This document shows positions 1 through 7,345 of a DNA stretch of 37,904 bases, in pieces; position 1 is the first letter of the stretch, and the number at the start of each line of letters is the position of its first letter. The DNA comes from an uncultured Prevotella sp. (GTDB lineage Bacteria > Bacteroidota > Bacteroidia > Bacteroidales > Bacteroidaceae). A model generated the notes under the pieces. The model was not told where the DNA came from. It did no database searches and saw nothing but the letters and a program-made list of their open reading frames with translations. Where the stretch lies: assembly GCA_946614435.1 (NCBI GenBank), contig CAMOGW010000018.1:1-37904 (forward strand), given 5' to 3'. Both the position numbers and the translations under genes were made by a program.

Positions 1-51
1 AATGCCTGCCTGTCACGCAGGAGGTCACGAGTTCGAATCTCGTACGCACCG
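1..51 (+). tRNA. tRNA-Asp (GTC), 5' part cut by window edge
   Basis: The 51 bases are identical to the 3' part of the complete tRNA-Asp at 86-159, from just before the anticodon stem to the discriminator base. The anticodon GTC is at 12-14, followed by the variable region, T arm and 3' acceptor strand. CCA is not encoded. The 5' part lies outside the window. It forms a tandem pair with the next tRNA, only 34 bases apart, so both are probably cut from one transcript. Confidence 0.93.
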
Positions 52-85
52 CTAAGATTTCGATAAGCAAAACAAAAAATGGATT

Positions 86-159
86 GGTGCGTTAGTTCAG
101 TAGGTTAGAATGCCTGCCTGTCACGCAGGAGGTCACGAGTTCGAATCTCGTACGCACCG
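86..159 (+). tRNA. tRNA-Asp (GTC)
   Basis: A complete 74-base cloverleaf. The acceptor strands GGTGCGT (86-92) and ACGCACC (152-158) pair fully. The anticodon stem CCTGC/GCAGG (113-117/125-129) holds the loop CTGTCAC with anticodon GTC at 120-122. The T arm carries GTTCGAATC. CCA is not encoded, as is usual in Bacteroidetes. It is the second copy of a tandem tRNA-Asp pair and is followed by a terminator hairpin. Confidence 0.97.
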
Positions 160-170
160 CACATAAAAGT

Positions 171-205
171 AAAGCTCATCGAATGATTTCGGTGAGCTTT
201 TTAAA
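171..205 (+). terminator. Rho-independent terminator after the tRNA-Asp pair
   Basis: A 12-bp stem (171-182 with 189-200, one G-U pair) with a 6-base loop is followed by a T-rich run. It sits 11 bases after the tRNA. It also covers the upstream ATG at 183, which argues that the next gene starts at 219 instead. Confidence 0.85.
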
Positions 206-218
206 TTTTAGGAAAATT

Positions 219-854
219 ATGAAAAAGTTATTGACAGCATTCATCATGTGCCTTAGCATGGCAAAGGGCGTTGCCTTCGCACAGGACAACACATGGAATC
301 TCACTCTGTTCCAGAACTATAAGCCAGCTGTGGTGCACATGGCCGATGGGCGAAACGTGATGGCAAGCCTCTCAAACATCTTTCTCAAAAATGCCGCGTT
401 GCTCTTCAAGCGCGGAGAGACTACGATGGAAGCCAATATGGACCCCATCGTGTCGGTCGATTTCGACTCGCTGCACTACGTGAAGATAGACAATATGCTG
501 GCGCTTGAAGTGGATAGCGTGGGAGCTAACAAGCTGTACTGCGCAATCTTGATAGACCTTGAATCCTACAAGACCATGCTGCGCAACAACGTGAACATAT
601 CCAGTCTGTCGTTAGGCGATCAGATCAGCTACACCACCATCGATCTCACCCCTCAGGAGGGTATGCAGCTGCCTTTGGTCCGCCATTATTTCTATCTCTA
701 TAACGGCGAGATATTCAAGGTACACGAACGTGAGATAACACGCCGAATGCCGAAGGAGAAGAAACGGATGTTCAAGACCATTATCGGGATGAGCGACTTT
801 ACTTGGGTCGATGACAACAGTCTGATGAAGCTGCTGAAGGCAATCAGCGAATAA
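219..854 (+). CDS. Exported protein of unknown function
   Basis: A 211-residue protein with a typical signal peptide: MKK, a hydrophobic stretch to about residue 20, then AFA before QDN. The rest is soluble with alternating beta-like segments and no motif I recognise. An upstream in-frame ATG at 183 lies inside the tRNA terminator hairpin and would bury the signal peptide, so I use 219. The gene converges on the flavodoxin/ferredoxin gene, whose stop is 10 bases away. It probably acts in the periplasm or outer envelope. I cannot assign a function; the reading frame and signal peptide make it a real gene. Confidence 0.8.
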   Translation: MKKLLTAFIMCLSMAKGVAFAQDNTWNLTLFQNYKPAVVHMADGRNVMASLSNIFLKNAALLFKRGETTMEANMDPIVSVDFDSLHYVKIDNMLALEVDSVGANKLYCAILIDLESYKTMLRNNVNISSLSLGDQISYTTIDLTPQEGMQLPLVRHYFYLYNGEIFKVHEREITRRMPKEKKRMFKTIIGMSDFTWVDDNSLMKLLKAISE

Positions 855-864
855 CTCGGGTTTT

Positions 865-1641
865 TTACTTGTGGCCGAAGTAGTACTGACCACGCTTGCG
901 TGTGATGCGGCCATAGTTGATGGCATGGCGCGGACAGTGGTGGTAGCAGGCCAGACAGCAGGTGCAGGAACCGTTGTGCTGCCAAGTGGGCAGATTGTCG
1001 GCGAGCACCAAGTCGCCAGTAGGGCAGACGCTTTCACACTTGCCGCAGTGAATGCACAGGTCGGTATCAACGGTAAACTTTCGGTCGCTCACCATACGTC
1101 CGTTAAAATATGAACCTACGATGTGGCTCATCATCCAAGGGGCAACTCCCTTCACGGTGTGGGTCACATTTTCTTTTCTCTCCACAATCATGGCTGCATA
1201 TTGCTCCAGCTGTTGGGTCGAACGGCTGATCTTTTCGTGTTCGCGTTCGGGCGAATCGGTGTGCATGAAAGGCAGGCAAACATAACTCTCGGGCATGACC
1301 AGCGAAAATACGGACGAGGCTACGGGTAAATGGGCAGAGAGCAAATCATGGTTCAGCATCTCCATCACCTGGCCTATGCTGTCGCCGCATGTGGTCAATG
1401 CGTAGCAATAGTGCCCCTCGGCATGCTCAATGTGCAGTCGGCTGATGAACCGGCGGACAATGCGAGGCGGTTGCCAGCCGTGGGTGGGAAAGCAAAAGCC
1501 GATGCGTTCGTTCTCAGAAAGGCTATAGCTGCAGTCGCCTTTCAGTTCCTCGGGGATGAAATACAGCTGTTCCCCCGTCTGCCGGGCCAACACTTCTGCT
1601 GCCCATCGCGTATTACCTGTACCAGAGAAATAGAATATCAT
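865..1641 (-). CDS. EFR1-type flavodoxin/4Fe-4S ferredoxin fusion protein
   Basis: A 258-residue cytoplasmic electron-transfer protein. Residues 1-150 are a flavodoxin-like domain with the FMN phosphate loop FSGTGNT at 5-11. Residues 190-245 hold two 4Fe-4S clusters: C196, C199, C202, C206 and C226, C229, C232, C236, each ending in CP. This order is that of the EFR1 family of ferredoxins. A TACCTTTG promoter element lies directly in front of the ATG, so the mRNA should be leaderless. It is divergent from truA, with the two promoters in the same 75 bases. The redox partner is not evident from the neighbours. Confidence 0.9.
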   Translation of the reverse strand: MIFYFSGTGNTRWAAEVLARQTGEQLYFIPEELKGDCSYSLSENERIGFCFPTHGWQPPRIVRRFISRLHIEHAEGHYCYALTTCGDSIGQVMEMLNHDLLSAHLPVASSVFSLVMPESYVCLPFMHTDSPEREHEKISRSTQQLEQYAAMIVERKENVTHTVKGVAPWMMSHIVGSYFNGRMVSDRKFTVDTDLCIHCGKCESVCPTGDLVLADNLPTWQHNGSCTCCLACYHHCPRHAINYGRITRKRGQYYFGHK

Positions 1642-1645
1642 GCTG

Positions 1646-1653
1646 CAAAGGTA
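1646..1653 (-). promoter_or_regulatory. Promoter -7 element of the EFR1 gene
   Basis: TACCTTTG on the minus strand, a full match to the Bacteroidetes TAnnTTTG element. Its last G is only 5 bases before the A of the ATG. I do not see a clear TTTG at -33. Confidence 0.6.
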
Positions 1654-1672
1654 AACAAAAAGTAAGAGATTC

Positions 1673-1704
1673 TTTGCTTTTCAGTCTATTTTTCAGTACC
1701 TTTG
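1673..1704 (+). promoter_or_regulatory. Promoter of truA
   Basis: TTTG at 1673-1676, 20 bases of spacer, then TACCTTTG at 1697-1704: a complete Bacteroidetes housekeeping promoter. The ATG of truA starts 10 bases after the last G, leaving a leader of only about five bases. Confidence 0.8.
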
Positions 1705-1713
1705 CAGCCAATT

Positions 1714-2448
1714 ATGCGCTATTTCATCACTTTGAGCTATGACGGCACACGCTATCACGGATGGCAGATTCAGCCTAATGGAATCTCGGTGCAGGGAGAA
1801 CTGCAACGCGGACTCTCGCTTCTGCTGCGACAGGAAGTGACGGTCACGGGCGCAGGACGTACAGATACGGGCGTGCATGCGCGCATGATGATGGCTCACT
1901 TCGATACCGACACCCCGATCGACGGCAGTCAGCTGGCCTACAAGCTGAACAAACTGTTGCCTCACGACATTGCCGTTCAGCAGGTGCGGCAGGTGCCCGA
2001 TGACTTGCATGCACGGTTCTCAGCCCTCTCGCGCACGTACCATTATTACATACATACGGTGAAGTCGCCCTTTCTCCGGCACTATTCGTGCGAACTGCAC
2101 TATCCGCTCGATTTCGAAAAGATGAATCAGGCCGGTGCCATGATGCTGGAATACGAGGACTTCGGCGCTTTCTGCAAGTCGCATGCCGACGTGAAAACCA
2201 CGCTCTGCCACGTGATGCATGCCCAGTGGCACCAGACGGGCGAGCACGAGTGGTATTTTGAAATCACGGCCAACCGCTTTCTGCGCAACATGGTGCGCGC
2301 GGTGGTGGGCACCTTGATTGAAGTGGGACGCGGTCGGCTCACGCTCGAAGATTTCAGGCGCGTCATTGAGGGCAAGCGGCGCTCGGATGCAGGCGAGTCG
2401 ATGCCTGGCAATGCGCTGTTTCTCGAAAAGATAGAATATCCGCAATAA
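1714..2448 (+). CDS. truA: tRNA pseudouridine synthase A
   Basis: A 244-residue enzyme that makes pseudouridine at positions 38-40 of the tRNA anticodon arm. The catalytic aspartate is D51 in GRTDTGVHA, and the N-terminal LSYDGTRYHGWQ and C-terminal RFLRNMVRAVVG segments are typical of TruA. Length fits the family. A TTG four codons upstream (1702) would lie inside the promoter element, so the start is the ATG at 1714. The DMT transporter gene follows 36 bases downstream on the same strand and is probably co-transcribed. Confidence 0.97.
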   Translation: MRYFITLSYDGTRYHGWQIQPNGISVQGELQRGLSLLLRQEVTVTGAGRTDTGVHARMMMAHFDTDTPIDGSQLAYKLNKLLPHDIAVQQVRQVPDDLHARFSALSRTYHYYIHTVKSPFLRHYSCELHYPLDFEKMNQAGAMMLEYEDFGAFCKSHADVKTTLCHVMHAQWHQTGEHEWYFEITANRFLRNMVRAVVGTLIEVGRGRLTLEDFRRVIEGKRRSDAGESMPGNALFLEKIEYPQ

Positions 2449-2484
2449 GATTGCATTTTTTTAGATAGAAAAAGATCAGTAGCC

Positions 2485-3405
2485 ATGTGGTTAATACTTG
2501 CATTCATGTCTGCCGCCTTTCTGGGCGTCTATGACTCACTGAAGAAAAAGTCGCTGAAAGACAACGCCGTCATCCCCATTCTCTTTCTGAACACGCTCTT
2601 CTCGTCGCTTATCTTCCTGCCGTTCATCGTGCTCAGCGCCACGGGCACGACCCTCGACGGCACCATCTTTCATGTGGCCTCGGGCGGCTGGGAGGTACAC
2701 AAGTTTATAGTGCTGAAGGCCGTCATCGTGCTCACCAGTTGGGTGCTGGGCTATTTCGGCATGAAGCATCTGCCGCTCACCATCGTGGGCCCCATCAATG
2801 CCACCCGTCCCGTGATGGTGCTGGTAGGCGCACTGCTCGTGTTTGGCGAGCGGCTCAACGGCTGGCAGTGGGCAGGCGTGCTGCTGGCAGTGGCCTCGTT
2901 CTTCCTGCTGAGCCGCAGCGGCAAGAAAGAAGGCATCGACTTCAAGCATGACCATTGGATCTACATGATAGTGGGTGCAGCCCTGACAGGTGCCGTCAGC
3001 GGACTCTACGACAAGTACCTTATGGCACCGGCAGAGTCGGGTGGGGCAGGGCTCGACCGCATGATGGTGCAGTCGTGGTACAACATCTATCAGTGCTTCA
3101 TGATGCTGGCAATGCTCATGATTCTGTGGTGGCCAAAGCACAAAGACACCACGCCCTTTCACTGGGACTGGTCCATCATCGGCGTGAGCATTTTCCTCTC
3201 CACTGCCGATTTCATGTATTTCTACTCCCTGTCATTGCCCGATGCCATGATCAGCATCGTCTCTATGGTGCGTCGCGGCAGCGTGGTGGTGAGCTTCTTC
3301 TTCGGAGCCATGTTCTTTCATGAGAAGAACCTCAAGGCCAAGGCATTCGATCTGGCACTCGTGTTGCTGGGCATGCTCTGTCTCTACATAGGCAGCAGCA
3401 CCTGA
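2485..3405 (+). CDS. EamA/DMT-family transporter
   Basis: A 306-residue inner-membrane protein with about ten hydrophobic helices in two repeated halves, the drug/metabolite transporter (EamA) pattern. The first half has the typical segment LPLTIVGPINATRPVMVLVG followed by a GERL loop, and the second half ends in FFGAMFFHEKNLKAKA and a last helix. The substrate cannot be told from sequence. It probably shares the truA promoter. It ends just before a tandem repeat that separates it from the convergent response-regulator gene. Confidence 0.88.
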   Translation: MWLILAFMSAAFLGVYDSLKKKSLKDNAVIPILFLNTLFSSLIFLPFIVLSATGTTLDGTIFHVASGGWEVHKFIVLKAVIVLTSWVLGYFGMKHLPLTIVGPINATRPVMVLVGALLVFGERLNGWQWAGVLLAVASFFLLSRSGKKEGIDFKHDHWIYMIVGAALTGAVSGLYDKYLMAPAESGGAGLDRMMVQSWYNIYQCFMMLAMLMILWWPKHKDTTPFHWDWSIIGVSIFLSTADFMYFYSLSLPDAMISIVSMVRRGSVVVSFFFGAMFFHEKNLKAKAFDLALVLLGMLCLYIGSST

Positions 3406-3440
3406 TAATCAGTTTTCCTCCCGCTCAGAGCAGTTCCCCT

Positions 3441-3520
3441 CTCAGCTGAGTTTCTTCCCTCTCAGCTGAGTTCCTTTCCTCTCAGCTGAGTTTCTTCCCT
3501 CTCAGCTGAGTTCCTTTCCC
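3441..3520. repeat. Tandem 20-bp repeats with a palindromic core
   Basis: Four units with an exact 20-base period. Each starts with the perfect palindrome CTCAGCTGAG (3441, 3461, 3481, 3501) followed by a 10-base pyrimidine stretch that alternates between TTTCTTCCCT and TTCCTTTCCY. The array is therefore two 40-base units differing at one base. Degraded half-copies flank it at 3424 and 3522; the latter overlaps the stop codon of the response-regulator gene. It fills the space between two convergent genes. Confidence 0.95.
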
Positions 3521-3522
3521 TC

Positions 3523-4167
3523 TCAGATGTAGAACTCATTGGGATCCACCCATCCGGAGCGGATGGCATAGCGGATGGCTTCATGAGCAGTGTTCACGCC
3601 CAGTTTCCTGAAGATGTTCTTGCGGTGAGTGGTGACGGTGTGAACGCTGGAGAAGCGCTCGTCGGCTATCTCCTTGGTGGTCATGCCCCTGGCAATGGCT
3701 TTCACAATCTCCATCTCAGTAGCCGTCAGCACATTCGTCTTGGTCTCTTCCTGCCGCTCGGCGAGAATCTGCTCCATAGCCTTCTGCGCTACGAATCGCT
3801 TGCCGTCGGCAGCCGCCAGCAGGGCTTCGCGCACCTCGCTCAGTGCGCAGTCTTTGAAGACGATGCTGAACCGGGGCGAGGCATAAATCATTCTCCGCAT
3901 GAGCTCCACTGTGAGGTCGTCGCTAATGAGCACCCACTGCGTGGCCGGGAACCGTTCGCTCATGACAATCAGCTGGGCTTCGTCGGCAAAGTCGAACAGC
4001 GTGTAGTCAAGCACTACTACGCAACGGGCATCTTCCTCTTTCAGTTCTTGAACCAGCCCGGCTTTGTCGCTGATTCTGCCAATCGTATTGCGTTCGTCCT
4101 GTTTGATGAGACACTCAAGTGCGAATCTCGTGAGTTCCTGATTGTCTGCTAAGATGTAATGTGCCAT
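3523..4167 (-). CDS. LuxR/NarL-type response regulator
   Basis: A 214-residue two-domain regulator. The receiver domain spans about 1-120: D8 in the acidic pocket (ADN rather than DD), phosphoacceptor D54 in VVVLDYT, SDD near 96 and the conserved lysine in VFKDCA. A LuxR-type helix-turn-helix spans about 149-208 (LTATEMEIVKAIARGMTTKEIA, SSVHTVTTHRKNIFRKLG). It should bind DNA as a phosphorylation-controlled dimer. No histidine kinase is nearby, so the signal is unknown. The last codons run into the tandem repeat at 3441-3520. Confidence 0.92.
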   Translation of the reverse strand: MAHYILADNQELTRFALECLIKQDERNTIGRISDKAGLVQELKEEDARCVVVLDYTLFDFADEAQLIVMSERFPATQWVLISDDLTVELMRRMIYASPRFSIVFKDCALSEVREALLAAADGKRFVAQKAMEQILAERQEETKTNVLTATEMEIVKAIARGMTTKEIADERFSSVHTVTTHRKNIFRKLGVNTAHEAIRYAIRSGWVDPNEFYI

Positions 4168-4221
4168 TGTCTATTTTACTTTTTGTTGGTGCAAATTTTT
4201 TTCAAATCCTTCATGATCTTC

Positions 4222-4252
4222 TTGCTCCTTCCGTTCTTTTTTACTACATTTG
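4222..4252 (+). promoter_or_regulatory. Promoter of ispE
   Basis: TTG at 4222-4224, 20 bases, then TACATTTG at 4245-4252. The ATG of ispE begins 6 bases after the last G, so transcription should start at or next to the first base of the start codon. Confidence 0.7.
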
Positions 4253-4257
4253 CACTC

Positions 4258-5097
4258 ATGATTACTTTTCCTATTGCAAAAATAAATCTTGGACTGAACG
4301 TCGTGGAGCGCCGCCCCGACGGCTATCATAATCTGCAAACGGTGTTCTATCCTGTGCCCATCACCGATGCCCTGGAGGTGCAGCTGATGGACGAGAAGTT
4401 TCCTTCACCGGTTGACTGCGATCTCAAGGTGACGAACATCCCTGTGGAGGGCGACGAGCAGCGCAATCTTGTGGTGCGTGCCTATGAGTTGCTGAAACAG
4501 GACTTCGGCGAGCGCATGGAGCGCGTGCATGCTCATCTGTGCAAGCGCATTCCTACCCAAGCGGGGATGGGAGGCGGCTCGAGTGACTGCGCTGCCATGA
4601 TCAGGCTGCTCAACGAACTCTTTGGCCTGGGGCTGACTGACGAAGAGATGATAGGCTATGCCGCCCGACTGGGGGCCGACTGCCCGTTCTTCATCGTGAA
4701 CCGTCCTGTCTATGCCGAAGGCATTGGCGAGCGTATGACCCCCATTGAGCTCTCACTCAGCGGATGGAGCCTGGCTGTGGTTCGCCCCAACATTCCCGTC
4801 TCTACGAAGGAAGCCTTCTCCCTCATCACCCCCGCGATGCCACTGCGCAACTGTCGCGACATCGTGAAGCAACCTGTTGAGACTTGGCGCGACGAACTGG
4901 TGAACGACTTTGAGAAAAGTGTCTTTGCGCTGCATCCGGAGATAGGGGAGATCAAGGATCGGCTTTACGATCTTGGCGCAACTTATGCTGCTATGAGTGG
5001 AAGCGGAAGCGCACTTTTCGGCCTGTTCCGTCAATCGCCTTGCGAATCGCTTGAGACACTCTTCCCCGATATGTTCACTACCTTGCAGCTGCTATAG
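4258..5097 (+). CDS. ispE: 4-diphosphocytidyl-2-C-methyl-D-erythritol kinase
   Basis: A 279-residue GHMP-family kinase of the non-mevalonate isoprenoid pathway; it phosphorylates CDP-methylerythritol. Seen: AKINLGL with K8, the ATP loop PTQAGMGGGSSD at 99-110, the catalytic-region aspartate D141 in GADCPFF, and the C-terminal MSGSGSALFG. The frame is open upstream to 4159, but that extension crosses the promoter and is hydrophobic nonsense, so the start is 4258. Its last 67 bases overlap the convergent PqqD-like gene on the other strand. Confidence 0.96.
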   Translation: MITFPIAKINLGLNVVERRPDGYHNLQTVFYPVPITDALEVQLMDEKFPSPVDCDLKVTNIPVEGDEQRNLVVRAYELLKQDFGERMERVHAHLCKRIPTQAGMGGGSSDCAAMIRLLNELFGLGLTDEEMIGYAARLGADCPFFIVNRPVYAEGIGERMTPIELSLSGWSLAVVRPNIPVSTKEAFSLITPAMPLRNCRDIVKQPVETWRDELVNDFEKSVFALHPEIGEIKDRLYDLGATYAAMSGSGSALFGLFRQSPCESLETLFPDMFTTLQLL

Positions 5098-5363
5098 GCT
5101 TCCACAATACCAGCTTCGAGCCACTTCTGCATGAGCTGCTTCACATCGGCGCGTGCCTGTTCCTCGCTCACCTCATATTCTTCGGTGAGCAAGTGAGTCA
5201 GTTCGTCCTCGTCAAATTCTTTTCCTTCTACCTTCTGCCAGAGATAGGCCGACGATTCGTTCATGCTGATGATGCGGCTGAAGTCGATGTTATCGATGCC
5301 TTCAGCCACAATGATGTTTTCGCCGCAAATGTTGCGAAGGCGGAATCCGCGTTTTGTCTTCAT
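5031..5363 (-). CDS. PqqD-like peptide-binding protein
   Basis: A 110-residue protein matching the PqqD family: the segment IISMNESSAYLWQKVEG at about 31-47, then DEDELTHLLTEEYEVSEEQARADVKQLMQKWLEAGIV. PqqD proteins bind the leader of precursor peptides and present them to modifying enzymes in RiPP pathways. The gene follows the S24/S26 peptidase gene by four bases and ends inside the 3' end of ispE, antisense to it. No radical SAM enzyme and no clear precursor gene lies next to it, so its client is unknown. Confidence 0.85.
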   Translation of the reverse strand: MKTKRGFRLRNICGENIIVAEGIDNIDFSRIISMNESSAYLWQKVEGKEFDEDELTHLLTEEYEVSEEQARADVKQLMQKWLEAGIVEAYSSCKVVNISGKSVSSDSQGD

Positions 5364-5367
5364 TCTT

Positions 5368-5868
5368 TTATTTCTTTTGTTTATTTTTTATATGGTTATT
5401 CTTGAAACGAGCCGGGAGGTGCGGGTACAGCACGAAGAGCAGGTAGCGGCGCAAGGGATAGGCGCGCGTCCAGAGCCATGAGTAGAGCCGCCACTTGAGT
5501 CCGTCGGTCATGTCGGCCTTCGCCCTGCCCTTGCGATAGAAGCCTATGGCCTTGGCCCTGATGTCGGCGAGCGTGCAGTGCTCGTCGCTCAGGTTGCCGT
5601 CGCCGCGCAGGGTCACCTGCAGGCCCTCGATGGCCACTATGCGGTGCAGTACGAACCGGCCTTTTGCTATCTCGGCCAGCACGGCATCGCCCACGCCGAT
5701 GTCGGGGCTGATGGTGAGCAATGCCTTGTCGCGCCCGTCTTCGAGAAAGGGGCGCATGCTCCTGCCACGAAGGGGCAGCGTGACTGTCTTGCCTTCGGCT
5801 GACTGCAGTTCGCTCACGACAAAAGGCAGGAACTCGGCATTGGGTAGTTGCTTGGTGACTGTGATCAT
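5368..5868 (-). CDS. S24/S26-family signal-peptidase-like protein
   Basis: A 166-residue protein with the S26 core: S37 in GRSMRPFLEDG, H75 in RFVLHRIV and D90 in RGDGN. A His where bacterial type I signal peptidases have Lys, followed by GD, resembles the SipW/Sec11 Ser-His-Asp arrangement. There is no obvious N-terminal membrane anchor; the C terminus is basic and partly hydrophobic. The ATG at 5868 overlaps the stop of the kinase-like gene (ATGA); a longer frame to 5904 would extend into that gene. It probably cleaves a peptide handled by the same cassette; this is inference. Confidence 0.85.
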   Translation of the reverse strand: MITVTKQLPNAEFLPFVVSELQSAEGKTVTLPLRGRSMRPFLEDGRDKALLTISPDIGVGDAVLAEIAKGRFVLHRIVAIEGLQVTLRGDGNLSDEHCTLADIRAKAIGFYRKGRAKADMTDGLKWRLYSWLWTRAYPLRRYLLFVLYPHLPARFKNNHIKNKQKK

Positions 5869-6794
5869 GGCTTTAAGATGGAAGATGTGAGGGTACGGAA
5901 GCACAACTGGGCAGCCTCTTCATCAGGCAGACAGTGGAGTGTGTAGATGGGGGTTGTGGCGATGAGGGCAGAGAGCGAACGGCAAAGGTGGTCGTAGAGC
6001 GCCTCGTCCCACTTCATCGTCGAGCAGGCTGGCAGTAATGTGGCAAAGGCTTGCACCACTGGCAGTCGCTCAATGCTGTTCCGCAAGGCGCGCTCTATCT
6101 GCACCACGGCTCCGAGACGTCGCTTTACGGGCCTGTAGCAGGGTGTCTTTCCGCTCCAGGGCGAACCGTATAGATAAGGTGTGCCGTCGGAGTGGATGCG
6201 AATGACGGGGTTGTCGTCGTTGACGAGTTCGCAGCCCTCTATGTGCTTCAGCCAGAGCGAAGCATGCGTGCTCTTGCCGGTACCGCTCTTGGCAGTAAAA
6301 GGGAAAGCCCAGTCGCCATAGCCTATGCACGAGGCATGGATCAGCAGTGTCTGGCTCCGGGCTCCGGCAAAGGCGAAAGCGAGCATCAGTGCATCGTTCA
6401 GCCCGAAGGAGCGCATCGTCCAGTCGCCGTTCAGCGCACACTGGCATTGGCTGAACTGATTGCGGCAGATGAGCAGGCAGCACTCACGGTTGAACACGTC
6501 TTTGATGATGTACTGATAGCCTCCCTCGGCCAGGCGATAGACGGCTGTGTCGCCATTGCCCGTGTCGAAGTGGCGGATGAGCTCGCGGTCTTTGGCTGGT
6601 CGCAGTGTGTCGTCAACCGTCAGCGTGAAGAGCAGTTTGCCATCCTTGTCGGCTGAGGGCTCATACGAAGAAGCGCCCTCCGCTGAACTACGGAAAGGCG
6701 CAAACGATGGCAACAGCCCCATGCTGTTGACCTTGGAGTCGGCAAATGAAATCTTGATGATGTGTCCGGCTATGCTGAAAAAGTTGTGTTCCAC
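5865..6794 (-). CDS. HPr-kinase/PEPCK-fold ATP-binding protein
   Basis: A 309-residue protein with an HprK-like C-terminal half: LIHAS at 151-155, a Walker A loop AKSGTGKS at 168-175, the acidic pair in NDDN at 192-195, and GSPWSGK at 210-216. The N-terminal 150 residues are poorly conserved and contain several cysteines (105, 106, 110, 117, 119). Such HprK-like proteins occur next to PqqD-type proteins in Bacteroidetes and in some lasso-peptide clusters, where a related kinase phosphorylates the peptide. Starts 5 bases after the upstream gene and overlaps the next by ATGA, so co-expression is very likely. The substrate is unknown. Confidence 0.82.
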   Translation of the reverse strand: MEHNFFSIAGHIIKISFADSKVNSMGLLPSFAPFRSSAEGASSYEPSADKDGKLLFTLTVDDTLRPAKDRELIRHFDTGNGDTAVYRLAEGGYQYIIKDVFNRECCLLICRNQFSQCQCALNGDWTMRSFGLNDALMLAFAFAGARSQTLLIHASCIGYGDWAFPFTAKSGTGKSTHASLWLKHIEGCELVNDDNPVIRIHSDGTPYLYGSPWSGKTPCYRPVKRRLGAVVQIERALRNSIERLPVVQAFATLLPACSTMKWDEALYDHLCRSLSALIATTPIYTLHCLPDEEAAQLCFRTLTSSILKP

Positions 6795-6799
6795 TTCCC

Positions 6800-7345
6800 T
6801 TATTCCTTCGCTTCTTTTTTCTTGGCTTTCTTCTCTTTCTTCTTAGTGTCGCTGGCTTTTGCCTCTTCTTTCTGTTTTGCAGCCTCTTCGGCAGCTGCCT
6901 CGTCCAGCATTTTCTGCCAGTCGATAGCCTTGAAGCGGAACTCGTTGTCGGCCAGATAACGTATGTCGAAGTGAGCCTTCTTGTCTTTCGACTTGGTGTA
7001 GAGCTTCTTCATCTTGATGAGCTTCTTCTCAAGATTGGCACGTTTCTCATCGTACATCACGACACATGTGCGCATGGGCATCTGATGGGCCTGGCCCAGA
7101 TAGTCGCGCAGCTGGTGGGAGTAGGTGGAGCGCCCCAGCAGGAATTTGTTTTTGCCTTCAATCCAGACGTTTTCTACTTCCATCACGTTGGTGAAATAGA
7201 CAATCGTGTCGGTGAATGACGCGGCAAAGCCGAACATATACATCTTGGGCACCGGGTAGGGCTTAGCCGACAGGCTGCCTACTGAGAGAGCGGCCATCAT
7301 GACCATCATGGCCGCAAGAGTTTTGAGATATGTGAAATGTTTCAT
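6800..7345 (-). CDS. Exported protein with lysine-rich tail, unknown function
   Basis: A 181-residue protein with a signal peptide (hydrophobic to about residue 25, LSA before KPYPVP). The middle has [20 protein letters not shown] and [10 protein letters not shown]; the last 40 residues are a Lys/Glu/Ala-rich, probably helical tail. I have the impression of a conserved Bacteroidetes family but know no function. The ATG overlaps the stop of the sigma-factor gene as ATGA, so translation is coupled. An upstream frame start at 7384 lies inside the sigma gene and is rejected because it would disrupt the signal peptide. Confidence 0.82.
   Translation of the reverse strand: MKHFTYLKTLAAMMVMMAALSVGSLSAKPYPVPKMYMFGFAASFTDTIVYFTNVMEVENVWIEGKNKFLLGRSTYSHQLRDYLGQAHQMPMRTCVVMYDEKRANLEKKLIKMKKLYTKSKDKKAHFDIRYLADNEFRFKAIDWQKMLDEAAAEEAAKQKEEAKASDTKKKEKKAKKKEAKE

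Noticed and set aside
1..160. Duplicate tRNA as an attachment site for an integrated element
   Set aside because: The two copies are only 34 bases apart with nothing between; this is an ordinary tandem tRNA pair.
612..1070. Frames on both strands across the end of the first gene and the EFR1 gene
   Set aside because: They cross two supported genes and show no family features.
1702..1713. Upstream TTG start for truA
   Set aside because: It overlaps the promoter -7 element and adds four residues not seen in the family.
2536..3162. 208-codon frame antisense to the first DMT gene
   Set aside because: His/Gln-rich mirror of a membrane protein; no independent start signal.
3424..3526. Short CRISPR-like array
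   Set aside because: Units are head-to-tail with 10-base near-identical spacers; no unique spacers and no cas genes.
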